From NCBI RefSeq assembly GCF_022095675.1, contig NZ_JAHYSG010000067.1:4112-68111 (forward strand): a stretch of DNA of 64,000 nt, read 5' to 3'. This stretch comes from Dactylosporangium sp. AC04546. GTDB lineage: Bacteria > Actinomycetota > Actinomycetes > Mycobacteriales > Micromonosporaceae. Under the pieces are notes generated by a model. That model searched no databases, was not told the origin of the DNA, and was given only the letters and a program-made list of their open reading frames with translations. Position 1 is the first letter of the stretch. The number at the start of each line of letters is the position of its first letter. The position numbers and the translations under genes were made by a program. This document shows, piece after piece, positions 1 to 8,699 of this stretch.

Positions 1-722
1 GCGTCGTCAGCAGCGGCCGCGGCCGCGTCAGCGAGCCGCTGACGATCGAGCACACCGGCCAGGGCCAGGCGAACCAGCGCGACCCGCCAGGTGTTCGCCG
101 GGTTCCAGTACCGCTCGGATCCCAGCAGTGCCTTCTGCACACCGGGCGCGGGCTCGAACAGCGACCAGACGGACCGTTCGGCCAGGCCCGGGTCCGCACC
201 TATGGCGTCGGTGACGGAGTCGCTGAACAGCAGGCCCCTGACCATCAGCACGAGATAGTCCGCAGACGTGCTGTCGGGTCGCAACACCTCGGCCAGCTCC
301 AGGTGTCGCAGGCGTCGCCAGATGTCCCACCAGATTGGGCCGAACAGGCCGACTTCGGTCTCGGCCGCCTCGGCGCGCAAGGTGGCCTCCGTGAAAGCCT
401 GGCGCCATTCGTGCGTTCGCGAGCTGAGCACCCGGTCGACGTCGGACGCCGGTGGATGCAGGTATACGAACGAGCCCACCCGCCGTACGACGTCGACGGG
501 ACCCACGGCCAGGGCCAGGACGGCGTGTGCCCGGCTGCGTTCGCTCCAGGCCTGCGCGGTCAAGCCCTCCCGCTGCTCCGGGCCGGGCACCGCGCACAGC
601 CGTCGACGGAGTGCCTCCCAGGTCTCCGCCCGCACGGCATCGGACAGGCCGGGAAGGGCGGCGAGCACACCGTCTCCGTCATCCGCCTCGAACAACGCGA
701 CCAGGGCAGATACTGAACGCAC
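1..722 (-). CDS. DUF6493-like protein, 3' end outside the window
   Basis: The reading frame is open from a GTG at 722 to the left edge, giving at least 240 residues. The start lies 5 bases after the stop of the upstream gene, so the two are probably cotranscribed. The N-terminus (VSALVALFEADDGDGVLAAL) and a later block with LFEP, a central W and an LDRQRLADAA-like stretch resemble the actinobacterial DUF6493 family, where a similar LDRxRLLDA block follows a conserved LFE segment. I recognise this from memory of the family, not from a search. No catalytic motif, signal peptide or membrane segment is visible, and the function is unknown. Overlapping frames on both strands have arginine-rich shadow composition and were discarded. 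Confidence 0.5.
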   Translation of the reverse strand, partial: MRSVSALVALFEADDGDGVLAALPGLSDAVRAETWEALRRRLCAVPGPEQREGLTAQAWSERSRAHAVLALAVGPVDVVRRVGSFVYLHPPASDVDRVLSSRTHEWRQAFTEATLRAEAAETEVGLFGPIWWDIWRRLRHLELAEVLRPDSTSADYLVLMVRGLLFSDSVTDAIGADPGLAERSVWSLFEPAPGVQKALLGSERYWNPANTWRVALVRLALAGVLDRQRLADAAAAAADD

Positions 723-727
723 GGCCG

Positions 728-1195
728 CTAGGTGATCGAGAAGAGGCGGTCGGCGGGGTCCACGACGGCGGTCAGCAGCGTGCCGGGCACGAGCGCCGGG
801 TCGTCGGCGCGGATCGTGTCCGCCTCGAACGTGGCGAACCCGGGACCGCTGACACGCAGGCGGAGTGTCAGGCCAGGATCCTCTCCGAGGTGGTTCGCCA
901 CCGTGAGGATCTCCGCCGTCGCGGCGACACCAGCGGCGGACAGCCGACGCGCGTCCCGGCGCGAGCGGGTGACCAGCCGCCAGCCGAAGACGCCGAAGCC
1001 GACACCGGCGATCGTCGTCACTGTGCCACCGGCGAGCAGGCCCCAGAAGTCTGCGGGTGACCGTGGTGGGTCCAGCCTCACGGCGACGATGAGCAGGACC
1101 GGTCCGGGCAGGCAGATGGCCAGGAACATCAGCCGGCACAGCAGCGCGCCGATCGGACCCAGACGCGCTTCCGCTTCCCGGGGGGCACTCGTCAC
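728..1195 (-). CDS. Small two-helix membrane protein
   Basis: A 155-residue protein with two hydrophobic segments (about residues 20-40 and 52-72), a basic stretch (TRSRRDARR) and a C-terminal beta-rich part that begins with an AEILTV-like strand and ends VVDPADRLFSIT. This layout is common in actinobacterial membrane proteins whose C-terminal domain sits in the cytoplasm after a hairpin of helices. No enzyme motif is visible. The start is GTG. A TAGGGT -10 box lies 6 bases upstream (1202-1207 on this strand), so the mRNA is probably leaderless. It is followed after 5 bases by the DUF6493-like gene. The function is unknown. Confidence 0.55.
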   Translation of the reverse strand: MTSAPREAEARLGPIGALLCRLMFLAICLPGPVLLIVAVRLDPPRSPADFWGLLAGGTVTTIAGVGFGVFGWRLVTRSRRDARRLSAAGVAATAEILTVANHLGEDPGLTLRLRVSGPGFATFEADTIRADDPALVPGTLLTAVVDPADRLFSIT

Positions 1196-1374
1196 CCTCG
1201 CACCCTAGTGCAGCGCCCAACGCGACCGCCGGAGTCGAGGCGGTGGCCCTTTCCTAGCATCCTAGGACATCCTACGCGGTGTGGCTGACCCCGCACGGAC
1301 CTTACGATCGTCAGGTTGCCCGGCTGCCGATCGGGGACTGTGCTGGCCGGGTGCGGTGCATACCGTCACTGGGC

Positions 1375-2274
1375 ATGATCACACTCGACGGGCTCACCAA
1401 GCGGTTCGGCGATGTCGCCGCCGTTCAAGGGCTTGATCTTCGCGTTGTACCTGGGCGGGTCACCGGGTTTCTCGGGCCCAACGGGGCCGGCAAGTCGACC
1501 ACCATGCGCATGGTGCTCGGGCTTGACCGGCCCACCGCTGGCACCGCGCTGGTCAACGGGCGGCCCTACCGTTCCTTCCGGCGGCCGCTGCGAGAGGTTG
1601 GTGCGCTGCTCGACGCCAAAGCCGCGCACCCGGGGCGGACCGGGCGCAACCATCTGCTCGCCATGGCCCGGAGCAACGGCATCGCCGCCGCCCGGGTTGA
1701 CGAGGTGCTCGGGATGGTCGGGCTGAGTGGGGCCGGCGGCAAGCGGGTCGGTACGTACTCGCTCGGGATGGGGCAGCGGCTCGGGATCGCCGGAGCGCTG
1801 CTCGGGGATCCGGCCGTGTTGTTGTTCGACGAGCCGGTGAACGGACTCGATCCGGACGGGGTGCGGTGGGTTCGGCAGCTCATGCGTGGGCTTGCGGCTG
1901 AGGGGCGGACCGTGTTCGTGTCCAGCCATCTCATGAGCGAGATGCAGCTCACCGCCGACCAGGTCGTCGTCATCGGGCGTGGGCGGCTCATCCTCGACGC
2001 GCCGGTGGCGTCCGTCGTCGACCGGGGGACGGTCAGCGTGCGGTGCCCCGATCCGGGCGGGCTCGGCTCGCTGCGTGCGGCGCTCATCGCCCAGGGCGTC
2101 GGTGTCGAGGCCACCGGGGACTGCGGGCTCGCGGTCGACGGTCTGAGTGTCGAGGAGGTTGGTGACCTCGCGCATCGGCTCGGGGTACGGCTGCATGAGC
2201 TCAGCCGGCAGCGGGGCTCGCTCGAGGACGCGTACCTGTCGTTGACCGCCGACAGTGTGGAGTTCGGGTCATGA
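1375..2274 (+). CDS. ABC transporter ATP-binding protein (exporter type)
   Basis: A 299-residue nucleotide-binding subunit. Visible motifs are the Walker A loop GPNGAGKST near residue 37, the signature-like YSLGMGQRLGIA, Walker B LLFDEPVNGLDPDG, and the switch histidine in FVSSHLMSEM. The C-terminal extension and the MGQR signature are typical of the BcrA/CcmA-like subfamily that pairs with ABC-2 permeases for lipid, peptide or antibiotic export. I chose ATG 1375 rather than an earlier in-frame ATG at 1279 because the protein then begins MITLDGLTKRFG, as family members do, and because TACCGT lies 8 bases upstream as a leaderless -10 box. It overlaps the permease gene by ATGA. The substrate is unknown. 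Confidence 0.85.
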   Translation: MITLDGLTKRFGDVAAVQGLDLRVVPGRVTGFLGPNGAGKSTTMRMVLGLDRPTAGTALVNGRPYRSFRRPLREVGALLDAKAAHPGRTGRNHLLAMARSNGIAAARVDEVLGMVGLSGAGGKRVGTYSLGMGQRLGIAGALLGDPAVLLFDEPVNGLDPDGVRWVRQLMRGLAAEGRTVFVSSHLMSEMQLTADQVVVIGRGRLILDAPVASVVDRGTVSVRCPDPGGLGSLRAALIAQGVGVEATGDCGLAVDGLSVEEVGDLAHRLGVRLHELSRQRGSLEDAYLSLTADSVEFGS

Positions 2275-3008
2275 GGGGCGCGGTGGCGGCGGAGTGGACC
2301 AAGCTGTGGACGACGCGGACGGTCTGGTGGGCGCTCGTGGCCGCATTCGTGCTGATGGTGGCGGGGGCCGGGCAGTACGCGCTCTACGCCGCGAACGATG
2401 ACCTGGCGCCGGAGTTGTTGCTGGGGGACGGGCGGGTTGCCGCCGGTACCATCGCCGTGCTTGCCACCGCCCTTGCGCAGTTCGCGGTCATCGCGCTGGC
2501 GATGCTGGTGATGACCAGCGAGTACTCGGCCGGGACGATTCGGGCGACGCTTGCCTGGGTTCCGTCGCGGGGGCGGCTGTTGCTGGCCAAGAGCCTGGTG
2601 GTCGCGGTTGTCGCGTTGGCCGTGGGTGTCGTGCTCGGCCTGGTCGGGGCGGTTGTCGCCGCGCCGCTGCTCGGGGATCGCGGTGTCGTCTCGGGCGGTG
2701 CGGTGGTGGGGGACGCGGTCGCGATCGGTGGCTATCTGGCGCTGATCTCGGTGTTCGCGACCGGGCTCGGTGCGGCGCTGCGGGGGCCGGTCGCCACGTT
2801 GGTGACGATCTTCCTGCTGGTCGTCGTGATTCCGCCGATCCTGGAGCTGCCGGACGTCGCCGCGCTCAACCGCGTGGCGGAGGCGCTGCCCGGGCCCGCC
2901 GGGACGGATTTCATGCGCGGCGACGGCTCGGCGGGTCTGGTCGTCGCCGCGTGGGCGGTGGCCGCGCTGGTGGCCGGGTGGCGGGTGCTGCGCCGGCGTG
3001 ACGCCTAA
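2271..3008 (+). CDS. ABC-2 type permease subunit
   Basis: A 245-residue integral membrane protein with about six hydrophobic segments, beginning [15 protein letters not shown]. The EWxKLxTxR opening is characteristic of actinobacterial ABC-2 permeases (the EWTK motif). The start codon overlaps the stop of the ATPase gene, so the two form one translationally coupled exporter. The 3' end overlaps the response-regulator gene on the opposite strand by 4 bases. The neighbouring two-component system is convergent, not divergent, so a regulatory link is possible but not shown by the layout. Confidence 0.8.
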   Translation: MRGAVAAEWTKLWTTRTVWWALVAAFVLMVAGAGQYALYAANDDLAPELLLGDGRVAAGTIAVLATALAQFAVIALAMLVMTSEYSAGTIRATLAWVPSRGRLLLAKSLVVAVVALAVGVVLGLVGAVVAAPLLGDRGVVSGGAVVGDAVAIGGYLALISVFATGLGAALRGPVATLVTIFLLVVVIPPILELPDVAALNRVAEALPGPAGTDFMRGDGSAGLVVAAWAVAALVAGWRVLRRRDA

Positions 3009-3658
3009 GGCACCAGGCCGGCCTGGTACGCGACGATCGCTGCCTGGACTCGGTTGCGGACCTCCAGGCGGGACAGGACGGTGCTGACGTACGCCTTCAC
3101 CGTTCCCTCGACCAGGAACAGCCGGGCGGCGATCTCCGCGTTGGACAGGCCGGCGCCGACCAGCGTGAGGACCTCGCGTTCGCGGTCGGTCAGGAGGGCG
3201 ACCCGGGCGCGGGCGTCCGTGTCGGGGCCGAGGCGGCCGGCGGCCAGCCGGGTGATGACCCGGTGGGCGACGCGCGGCGAGAGGTAGGCGGCGCCGTCGG
3301 CGGCGGCCCGGATGCCGGCCGACAGCTCCGCCGGGTCGCCCGATTTCAGCAGGAAGCCGCTGGCACCTCCGGCGATGGCGCGGGAGATGTACTCGTCCTC
3401 GCCGAACGTGGTGAGCATGACGACCGCGGTCGTGGGGAGCAGGCGGCGCAGTTCGGCGGCGGCCGAGAGGCCGTCGAGGCGGGGCATCCGGATGTCGAGC
3501 AGGGCGACGTCGGGGCGGTGCCGGCGGGCCAGTTCGACCGCCTCGTGCCCGTCGGCGGCCTCGGCGACGATCTCGACGCCGGGGTCGTTGGCCAGGATTG
3601 CCCGTACACCTGCCCGGATCATCGTCTCGTCGTCGGCCAGCAGCACGCGGATGGTCAT
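3005..3658 (-). CDS. NarL/FixJ-family response regulator
   Basis: A 217-residue two-domain regulator. The receiver domain has the acidic pair at residues 9-10, the phospho-acceptor Asp near 55 (VALLDIRMP) and Lys near 106 (GFLLKSGDP). The LuxR-type helix-turn-helix follows ([26 protein letters not shown]). The start ATG overlaps the stop of the kinase gene, which places both in one operon with the kinase first. The receiver belongs to a long open frame that also covers the kinase region in a wrong frame, and that long fusion is not real. Its DNA target is unknown. Confidence 0.9.
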   Translation of the reverse strand: MTIRVLLADDETMIRAGVRAILANDPGVEIVAEAADGHEAVELARRHRPDVALLDIRMPRLDGLSAAAELRRLLPTTAVVMLTTFGEDEYISRAIAGGASGFLLKSGDPAELSAGIRAAADGAAYLSPRVAHRVITRLAAGRLGPDTDARARVALLTDREREVLTLVGAGLSNAEIAARLFLVEGTVKAYVSTVLSRLEVRNRVQAAIVAYQAGLVP

Positions 3659-5118
3659 CGCAGCTCGTCCTTCGCGACGAGGCGGCCGCCGGCGAAGCAC
3701 AACCGGTAGGTGGCGCTGGCCAGCGGGAAGTTGCCGTCCGTGTAGAACTCGCACACCGCGCCGGGCGGGGCCGCCGGCACGCCCACGGTGGGCCGTTCGG
3801 CGACCTGGCGGCGGGGGAGCAGTCCGGCGAGGTCGGCCCGGGCGGCGCCGACGGGGATGCGGTCGTAGTCGCGGGGCGGCAGGGTCGCGTCGGCGGCCAC
3901 GATCGGGTAGTAGCCGGCCGCCAGCACCGCCGCGATCGCCGCGGGGGCGGCCACTGCGACGACGAGGCTGCGGCGGGCGCGGCGGCGGGCCTGGCGGTGT
4001 TCGGCCGCGACCGGGGTGTCGTCCTGCGCGGGGGCGGCGTGGTGGGGCAGCCTTGCCGCGACGCGGAACCCGCCCGCGTGCTCGCCGGCGGTGAACGTGC
4101 CGCCGGCGACCCGGACCCGCTCGCGCAGGCCGACGAGCCCCACGCCCGACCGCTGCGCGGGGAGCGGGCCGGACGGTGGCGGGTCGTTGGTGACGGCGAT
4201 CGTGGTGGCGTCCGGTTCGTGGGCGAGCTCGACGGTGACAGCGGCCCCGGGGGCGTGGCGGGTGGCGTTGGTCAGCGCCTCCTGGACGATGCGGTGGATG
4301 GCCCGGTCGACCATGACCGGCCGGGAATCGGCGGGGCCGGTCCGGGCGAGCTGCACGGCGACGCCGGAGGCGCGGGCGCGGCGGACGAGTTCGTCGACGT
4401 CCTCGGTGGTGACGGGGGCGGGTTGGGCGTCCTCGCGCAGGACGCCGATGATGTCGTGCAGGCGGTCGGTGGCGTCGGCGGCGCTGCGGCGGACCTCGTC
4501 GGCGGCCGCGCGGTGCGCTGGGGCCAGGCCGGGCGCGGTCTGCAGGGCCGCGGCGCGCAGCGCCACGAGCGCGAGCTGGTGGCCGAGCGAGTCGTGCATG
4601 TCCTGGGCGATGCGGGCCCGCTCCCGCAGGGCGACCATCTGCCGCTCGCGTTCGAGCCGCTCGGCGCGCTCCCAGCCGGCGGTGGCCAGCTCGACCTGCT
4701 GGGCGCGGTACCGGCCGGCAAGCCACGGGAACACGCCGCACATGAGCAGGATCGACGCGAGGAGCAGCCACTGCGACGGGGCGGTGCGCAGCAGGTCGAG
4801 GTTGACGAGGGTGCCCCCGGCGGCGACGGCCGTGAACACGGCGAGGGCCGGTCCGGTCCGGGCGGTGCGCCGGCCGACGAGGTAGCTCAGGACCGGGATG
4901 GCGAAGACGAAGTTGCCGTCGAAGAGGCTGCCGAGGACCACGACGACGAGGGCGAGGAGGGGCCGGGTGCGGCTGAGCCCGACGGCGACGGCCATGGCGG
5001 CGAGGACCAGCACGAGGCCGCCGTACGCCGACGACATCGCCTGGTTGGCGGCGATCGGCGCGGCCAGCACCGCCCACAGCCCGGCGTCGAGGAGCCGCCG
5101 CCACCGTGAAGCACTCAT
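3655..5118 (-). CDS. Sensor histidine kinase with extra C-terminal extracytoplasmic domain
   Basis: A 487-residue HisKA_3 kinase. The N-terminal half has about five to six membrane segments. The phospho-acceptor is His175 in [11 protein letters not shown], followed by a HATPase domain with the N-box [10 protein letters not shown] and glycine loops [11 protein letters not shown]. Most NarL-type kinases end here. This one continues with a basic linker, another membrane helix (about residues 393-412) and an approximately 85-residue tail containing [20 protein letters not shown] and two cysteines ([15 protein letters not shown]). That resembles small periplasmic SmpA/BLIP-like folds, by inference only. 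TAGCCT lies 6 bases before the ATG, suggesting a leaderless mRNA. It is the partner of the overlapping response regulator. Confidence 0.85.
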   Translation of the reverse strand: MSASRWRRLLDAGLWAVLAAPIAANQAMSSAYGGLVLVLAAMAVAVGLSRTRPLLALVVVVLGSLFDGNFVFAIPVLSYLVGRRTARTGPALAVFTAVAAGGTLVNLDLLRTAPSQWLLLASILLMCGVFPWLAGRYRAQQVELATAGWERAERLERERQMVALRERARIAQDMHDSLGHQLALVALRAAALQTAPGLAPAHRAAADEVRRSAADATDRLHDIIGVLREDAQPAPVTTEDVDELVRRARASGVAVQLARTGPADSRPVMVDRAIHRIVQEALTNATRHAPGAAVTVELAHEPDATTIAVTNDPPPSGPLPAQRSGVGLVGLRERVRVAGGTFTAGEHAGGFRVAARLPHHAAPAQDDTPVAAEHRQARRRARRSLVVAVAAPAAIAAVLAAGYYPIVAADATLPPRDYDRIPVGAARADLAGLLPRRQVAERPTVGVPAAPPGAVCEFYTDGNFPLASATYRLCFAGGRLVAKDELR

Positions 5119-5226
5119 CGGCCCAGGCTAACGACGGTTTCCCGGCCCGCTGTACTGCCGAAGGTCAGGAATCGCGACGTTCAGCGGACCGGTGGGAACC
5201 CCCCCCGCCCGCGCCGGAGGCGCGTG

Positions 5227-6246
5227 TCAGATCGGCGCGGTGCTGTGGCGGACGACGAGCTCGGTGGCGAGCTCGACGCGAGGGGTTTCGATCTCCTCGC
5301 CGGCGGCCATGCGCAGGACGGTGCGGGCGGCCAGCAGGCCCATCTCGGTCAGGGGCTGGCGGACCGTGGTCAGCGGCGGGGACGTCCAGCGGCTCTCCGG
5401 CAGGTCGTCGAAGCCGACCACCGACACGTCGTCGGGGACGCGCAGGCCGCGGCGGCGGACGGCCTCGAAGGCGCCGAGAGCCATCTGGTCGCTCGCGGCG
5501 AAGATCGCCGTCGGCGGGGTTTCGAGGGCCAGGAGGGCGTCGGCGCCGGCGCAGCCGGACTCGTGGTGGAAGTCGCCGGGCTGGACGAGCTCGGGCTCGA
5601 TCCGCAGGCCGGCGGCGGCGAGAGCGGCGCCGTAGCCGTCGAGGCGGGCGCGGCTGCACAGCAGGCGGGTCGGGCCGGCGATGAAGCCGATCCGGCGGTG
5701 GCCCAGGGTGATCAGGTGCTCGGTGGCGCTGAGGCCGCCGGCCCAGTTGGTGGCGCCGACCGTCGGCACGTCGAGCGCGGGGACGCCGGCGGGGTCGATG
5801 ACGGCCAGCGGGATGGCGAGGCGGCGTAACTCGGCGTGCAGGGGCGGGGTCACGTCCGAGGTGACGAAGATGACGCCGTCGGTGGCGCGGGCCCGCAGGT
5901 TCTGCAGCCACTGGCGGGCCGAGGCGGGCTGGCCGTGGATGGCCGAGACGACGGTGCCGATGCCGGTGGAGTGGGCGACCTCCTCGACGCCGCGGATGAT
6001 CTCGACCGCCCAGGGGCTGTCGAGGTCGTCGAACACGAGGTCGATGAGGCCCGCGGACGGGCGTTTGCGGCTCGCGCGGCGGCGGTAGCCGTGCTCGCGC
6101 AGCAGCTCCTCGACGCGTTCGCGGGTGCTGGGTGAGACGTCGGAGCGGCCGTTGAGGACCCGCGACACGGTCGGCACCGACACGCCGGCCTGCCGCGCGA
6201 TCGCGGTGATGGTGACCCGGCCCGGGTCGTCGACTGTCACGGGCAT
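5227..6246 (-). CDS. LacI-family transcriptional regulator
   Basis: A 339-residue repressor. The N-terminal helix-turn-helix is [23 protein letters not shown] (about residues 10-32), followed by the hinge and a periplasmic-binding-like sugar-binding domain. The C-terminus has [19 protein letters not shown] and the conserved [12 protein letters not shown]. It is divergent from the GH11 xylanase gene, and the 234-base gap contains two copies of a TTCCGGAACTTT-like element. Control of the xylanase/deacetylase pair by a xylo-oligosaccharide inducer is therefore likely. Related actinobacterial xylan repressors (BxlR/XlnR type) use similar GAAA/TTTC-containing sites. The ligand itself cannot be read from the sequence. 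Confidence 0.9.
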   Translation of the reverse strand: MPVTVDDPGRVTITAIARQAGVSVPTVSRVLNGRSDVSPSTRERVEELLREHGYRRRASRKRPSAGLIDLVFDDLDSPWAVEIIRGVEEVAHSTGIGTVVSAIHGQPASARQWLQNLRARATDGVIFVTSDVTPPLHAELRRLAIPLAVIDPAGVPALDVPTVGATNWAGGLSATEHLITLGHRRIGFIAGPTRLLCSRARLDGYGAALAAAGLRIEPELVQPGDFHHESGCAGADALLALETPPTAIFAASDQMALGAFEAVRRRGLRVPDDVSVVGFDDLPESRWTSPPLTTVRQPLTEMGLLAARTVLRMAAGEEIETPRVELATELVVRHSTAPI

Positions 6247-6300
6247 CCCTTCCGCGACCGCGTGGTCCTCCCCGCATCATGCCGCAGACCGGGCGGCGGT

Positions 6301-6314
6301 GAAAGTTCCGGAAC
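6301..6314 (-). promoter_or_regulatory. Candidate LacI operator A
   Basis: Read on the minus strand the site is GTTCCGGAACTTTC. It shares GGAACTTT with the site at 6361-6383, which lies on the plus strand. It sits about 55 bases upstream of the LacI start and is a plausible autoregulatory site. Confidence 0.4.
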
Positions 6315-6360
6315 GGTACGGAAACGTCGGCGGCCGGGTGGTACCGAAGCATGGAGATCA

Positions 6361-6383
6361 ATTCCCGGAACTTTTCCGAAACT
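6361..6383 (+). promoter_or_regulatory. Candidate LacI operator B next to the xylanase -35
   Basis: The element contains CCCGGAACTTTTCCGAAAC and ends three bases before a TTGACA at 6386-6391. A poor -10 (CAGTGT, 6409-6414) follows at 17 bases. Binding here would block the xylanase promoter. Confidence 0.45.
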
Positions 6384-6480
6384 CGTTGACACCCTCGCAG
6401 GCCTCGATCAGTGTCGATGTCGGGTCGCCGCTACGACCCGTCACACCCCCCATTCCCCCGCCAGGAGGAGGACCACGCCC

Positions 6481-7473
6481 ATGAACGACGCCCCCGCCCG
6501 TCCGCGGCGTCGCCGCGCCGGGCTGCTGTTCGGCGGCCTCGCCGCCGTGGTGGTGGCGCTGGTCGCGACGCTGCCCGGCGTCGCCAGCGCGGCCGTCACG
6601 ACCAACCAGACCGGCACGAACAACGGCTACTTCTACTCGTTCTGGACCGACAGCCAGGGCACGGTGTCGATGGACCTCGGCGCCGGCGGCAACTACAGCA
6701 CCAGCTGGAGCAACACCGGCAACTTCGTCGCCGGCAAGGGCTGGAGCACCGGCGGGCGCCGCAGCGTCAGCTACTCCGGCAGCTTCAACCCGTCGGGCAA
6801 CGCCTACCTTGCGCTGTACGGCTGGACCCGCAACCCGCTCGTGGAGTACTACATCGTCGACAACTGGGGCACCTACCGCCCGACGGGCACGTTCAAGGGC
6901 ACCGTGACCAGCGACGGCGGCACGTACGACATCTACCAGACCACGCGGTACAACGCGCCGTCGATCGAGGGCAACAAGACGTTCAACCAGTACTGGAGCG
7001 TGCGGCAGTCGAAGAAGACCGGCGGCACCATCACCACCGGCAACCACTTCGACGCCTGGTCCCGCGCGGGCATGAGCCTGGGCAGCCACGACTACCAGAT
7101 CCTGGCGACCGAGGGCTACCAGAGCAGCGGCAACTCGAACATCACCATCGGCGGCGGCGGCCCGACGACCGGCCCGACGACGGGCGGCCCGACCGGGAAC
7201 CCCGGCGGCGGGTGCACGGCGTCGCTGTCGGCGGGGTCGTCGTGGAGTGACCGGTACAACCTCAACGTGTCGGTGTCGGGGTCGAGCAACTGGACGGTGA
7301 CGATGAACGTGCCGTCGCCGGCGAAGGTGATCGCGACCTGGAACATCACCGCGAGCTACCCCAACGCCCAGACACTCGTGGCGAAACCCAACGGCAGCGG
7401 CAACAACTGGGGCGTGACGATCCAGCACAACGGCAACTGGACCTGGCCCACCGTCTCCTGCAGCGCGGGCTGA
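6481..7473 (+). CDS. Secreted GH11 endo-beta-1,4-xylanase with CBM2
   Basis: A 330-residue modular enzyme that cuts xylan outside the cell. A twin-arginine-like basic start and hydrophobic segment end at VASAAV (signal peptide, about 38 residues). The GH11 jelly-roll follows (about 40-225), with nucleophile Glu in [14 protein letters not shown] and acid/base Glu in [23 protein letters not shown] linker leads to a C-terminal CBM2 ([22 protein letters not shown] to the end) with conserved tryptophans. ATG 6481 is chosen over an upstream in-frame ATG at 6262 because it has a strong AGGAGGAG ribosome site at 6463-6470 and gives a clean signal peptide. It is followed 3 bases later by the deacetylase. 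The CBM2 is nearly identical in DNA to that of the next gene. Confidence 0.93.
   Translation: MNDAPARPRRRRAGLLFGGLAAVVVALVATLPGVASAAVTTNQTGTNNGYFYSFWTDSQGTVSMDLGAGGNYSTSWSNTGNFVAGKGWSTGGRRSVSYSGSFNPSGNAYLALYGWTRNPLVEYYIVDNWGTYRPTGTFKGTVTSDGGTYDIYQTTRYNAPSIEGNKTFNQYWSVRQSKKTGGTITTGNHFDAWSRAGMSLGSHDYQILATEGYQSSGNSNITIGGGGPTTGPTTGGPTGNPGGGCTASLSAGSSWSDRYNLNVSVSGSSNWTVTMNVPSPAKVIATWNITASYPNAQTLVAKPNGSGNNWGVTIQHNGNWTWPTVSCSAG
7213..7465 (+). repeat. CBM2-coding direct repeat, copy 1
   Basis: This block is repeated at 8215-8467 with a constant offset of 1002 bases. By eye, 7228-7465 differs from its copy at only two of 238 positions, both synonymous third bases (ACG/ACC and ACA/ACG threonine codons). 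The 15 bases before it carry three more differences. Confidence 0.9.
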
Positions 7474-7476
7474 GCG

Positions 7477-8475
7477 ATGCGGACACCGAGACGCCTGCTC
7501 GCCACCGCCCTTGCGGTCGCCGGGATGGCGGTGTCGACCGCCGTCGCCCTGACCGTCGCCGCGACGCCGTCGCAGGCGGCGACCTGCAACGGGTACGTCG
7601 GGCTCACCTTCGACGACGGACCGTCGGCCAGCAACACGCAGCGCCTGCTCACCGCGCTGCGCCAGAACGGGCTGCGGGCCACGATGTTCAACCAGGGGCA
7701 GTACGCCGCGGCGAACCCGTCGCTCGTGCGGGCCCAGGTCGACGCGGGCATGTGGGTCGCCAACCACAGCTACACCCACCCGCACATGACCCAGCTGAGC
7801 CAGGCCCAGATGGACTCCGAGGTCTCCCGGACCCAGCAGGCCATCGCGGCCGGGGGCGGCGGGACGCCGAAGCTGTTCCGGCCGCCGTACGGCGAGACGA
7901 ACTCGACGCTGCAGTCGGTGCTGTCGCGGTACGGGCTGACCCAGATCATCTGGGACGTCGACTCGCAGGACTGGAACAACGCCAGCGTCGACGCGATCGT
8001 GCAGGCGAATGCCCGGCTCACCAACGGCCAGGTCATCCTGATGCACGACTGGCCGGCCAACACGGTGGCCGCGATCCCGCGTATCGCGCAGGGTCTGGCC
8101 AGCCGCAACCTGTGCGCGGGCATGATCTCGCCGCAGACCGGCCGGGCGGTCGCACCCACCGGGGGCGGCGGCCCGACCACCGGCCCCACCACGCCGGGGC
8201 CGGGCGGCGGGAGCTGCACGGCGACACTCTCGGCGGGGTCGTCGTGGAGTGACCGGTACAACCTCAACGTGTCGGTGTCGGGGTCGAGCAACTGGACGGT
8301 GACCATGAACGTGCCGTCGCCGGCGAAGGTGATCGCGACCTGGAACATCACCGCGAGCTACCCCAACGCCCAGACGCTCGTGGCGAAACCCAACGGCAGC
8401 GGCAACAACTGGGGCGTGACGATCCAGCACAACGGCAACTGGACCTGGCCCACCGTCTCCTGCAGCGGCGGCTAG
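7477..8475 (+). CDS. Secreted CE4 polysaccharide deacetylase / acetyl xylan esterase with CBM2
   Basis: A 332-residue enzyme, probably removing acetyl groups from xylan, although chitin-type substrates cannot be excluded. The signal peptide ends near TPSQAAT. The NodB domain has the metal and catalytic motifs in order: LTFDDGPS (motif 1), NHSYTHPHM (motif 2, HxxxH), RPPYGETN (motif 3), DVDSQDW (motif 4) and LMHDW (motif 5). [18 protein letters not shown] linker leads to a CBM2 almost identical to that of the xylanase. The start is 3 bases after the xylanase stop, so one operon delivers both enzymes to the same substrate. A strong hairpin terminator follows. Confidence 0.92.
   Translation: MRTPRRLLATALAVAGMAVSTAVALTVAATPSQAATCNGYVGLTFDDGPSASNTQRLLTALRQNGLRATMFNQGQYAAANPSLVRAQVDAGMWVANHSYTHPHMTQLSQAQMDSEVSRTQQAIAAGGGGTPKLFRPPYGETNSTLQSVLSRYGLTQIIWDVDSQDWNNASVDAIVQANARLTNGQVILMHDWPANTVAAIPRIAQGLASRNLCAGMISPQTGRAVAPTGGGGPTTGPTTPGPGGGSCTATLSAGSSWSDRYNLNVSVSGSSNWTVTMNVPSPAKVIATWNITASYPNAQTLVAKPNGSGNNWGVTIQHNGNWTWPTVSCSGG
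8215..8467 (+). repeat. CBM2-coding direct repeat, copy 2
   Basis: Second copy of the block at 7213-7465. Identity ends just before the last residues of each protein, so the repeat covers the CBM2 module but not the linker or the catalytic domain. Confidence 0.9.
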
Positions 8476-8487
8476 CGCCCGACCAAA

Positions 8488-8532
8488 AGAACGACCCCGG
8501 CCCTGTGCTCAGCGCAGGGCCGGGGTCGTTCT
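8488..8532 (+). terminator. Terminator of the xylan operon
   Basis: A perfect 18-bp stem (AGAACGACCCCGGCCCTG and its complement) with a 9-base loop, 12 bases after the deacetylase stop. There is no long T-run, as is usual in high-GC actinobacteria. Confidence 0.85.
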
Positions 8533-8602
8533 GTCTGGCGCGTCGCCCGCGTGAGCGTCATCACTTGACTACTGCGCCGCAGCATCTATTCTTTTCCTAC
8601 CA

Positions 8603-8634
8603 ACTAGATGGACTAGATGGATTAAGTCGACTTA
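8603..8634 (+). promoter_or_regulatory. Candidate operator/promoter of the sulfate locus
   Basis: Two abutting copies of ACTAGATGG (8603-8611 and 8612-8620) are followed by the perfect palindrome TAAGTCGACTTA (8623-8634). The stretch is AT-rich compared with its surroundings and lies 66-97 bases before the Rrf2-type regulator. It is a good candidate for binding by that regulator, by position only. Confidence 0.45.
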
Positions 8635-8699
8635 CTCGGGAGGTGACCGTGGTTGGCGGTTGTCGCTGGGCGCGGTCGAGCTGACCGGGGCACGACGCT

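Noticed and set aside
3005..5104. Single 699-residue frame joining a basic Pro/Arg/Ala-rich protein to the response regulator
   Set aside because: The first two thirds are the histidine kinase read in the wrong frame. The kinase in its own frame has full motifs, and the regulator has its own overlapping ATG at 3658.
8642..8681. Leader peptide with Cys codon or riboswitch before the Rrf2 gene
   Set aside because: A tiny frame (GTG to TGA with one Cys) exists, but ribosome-site spacing is poor and no alternating stems or known SAM-riboswitch core is visible.
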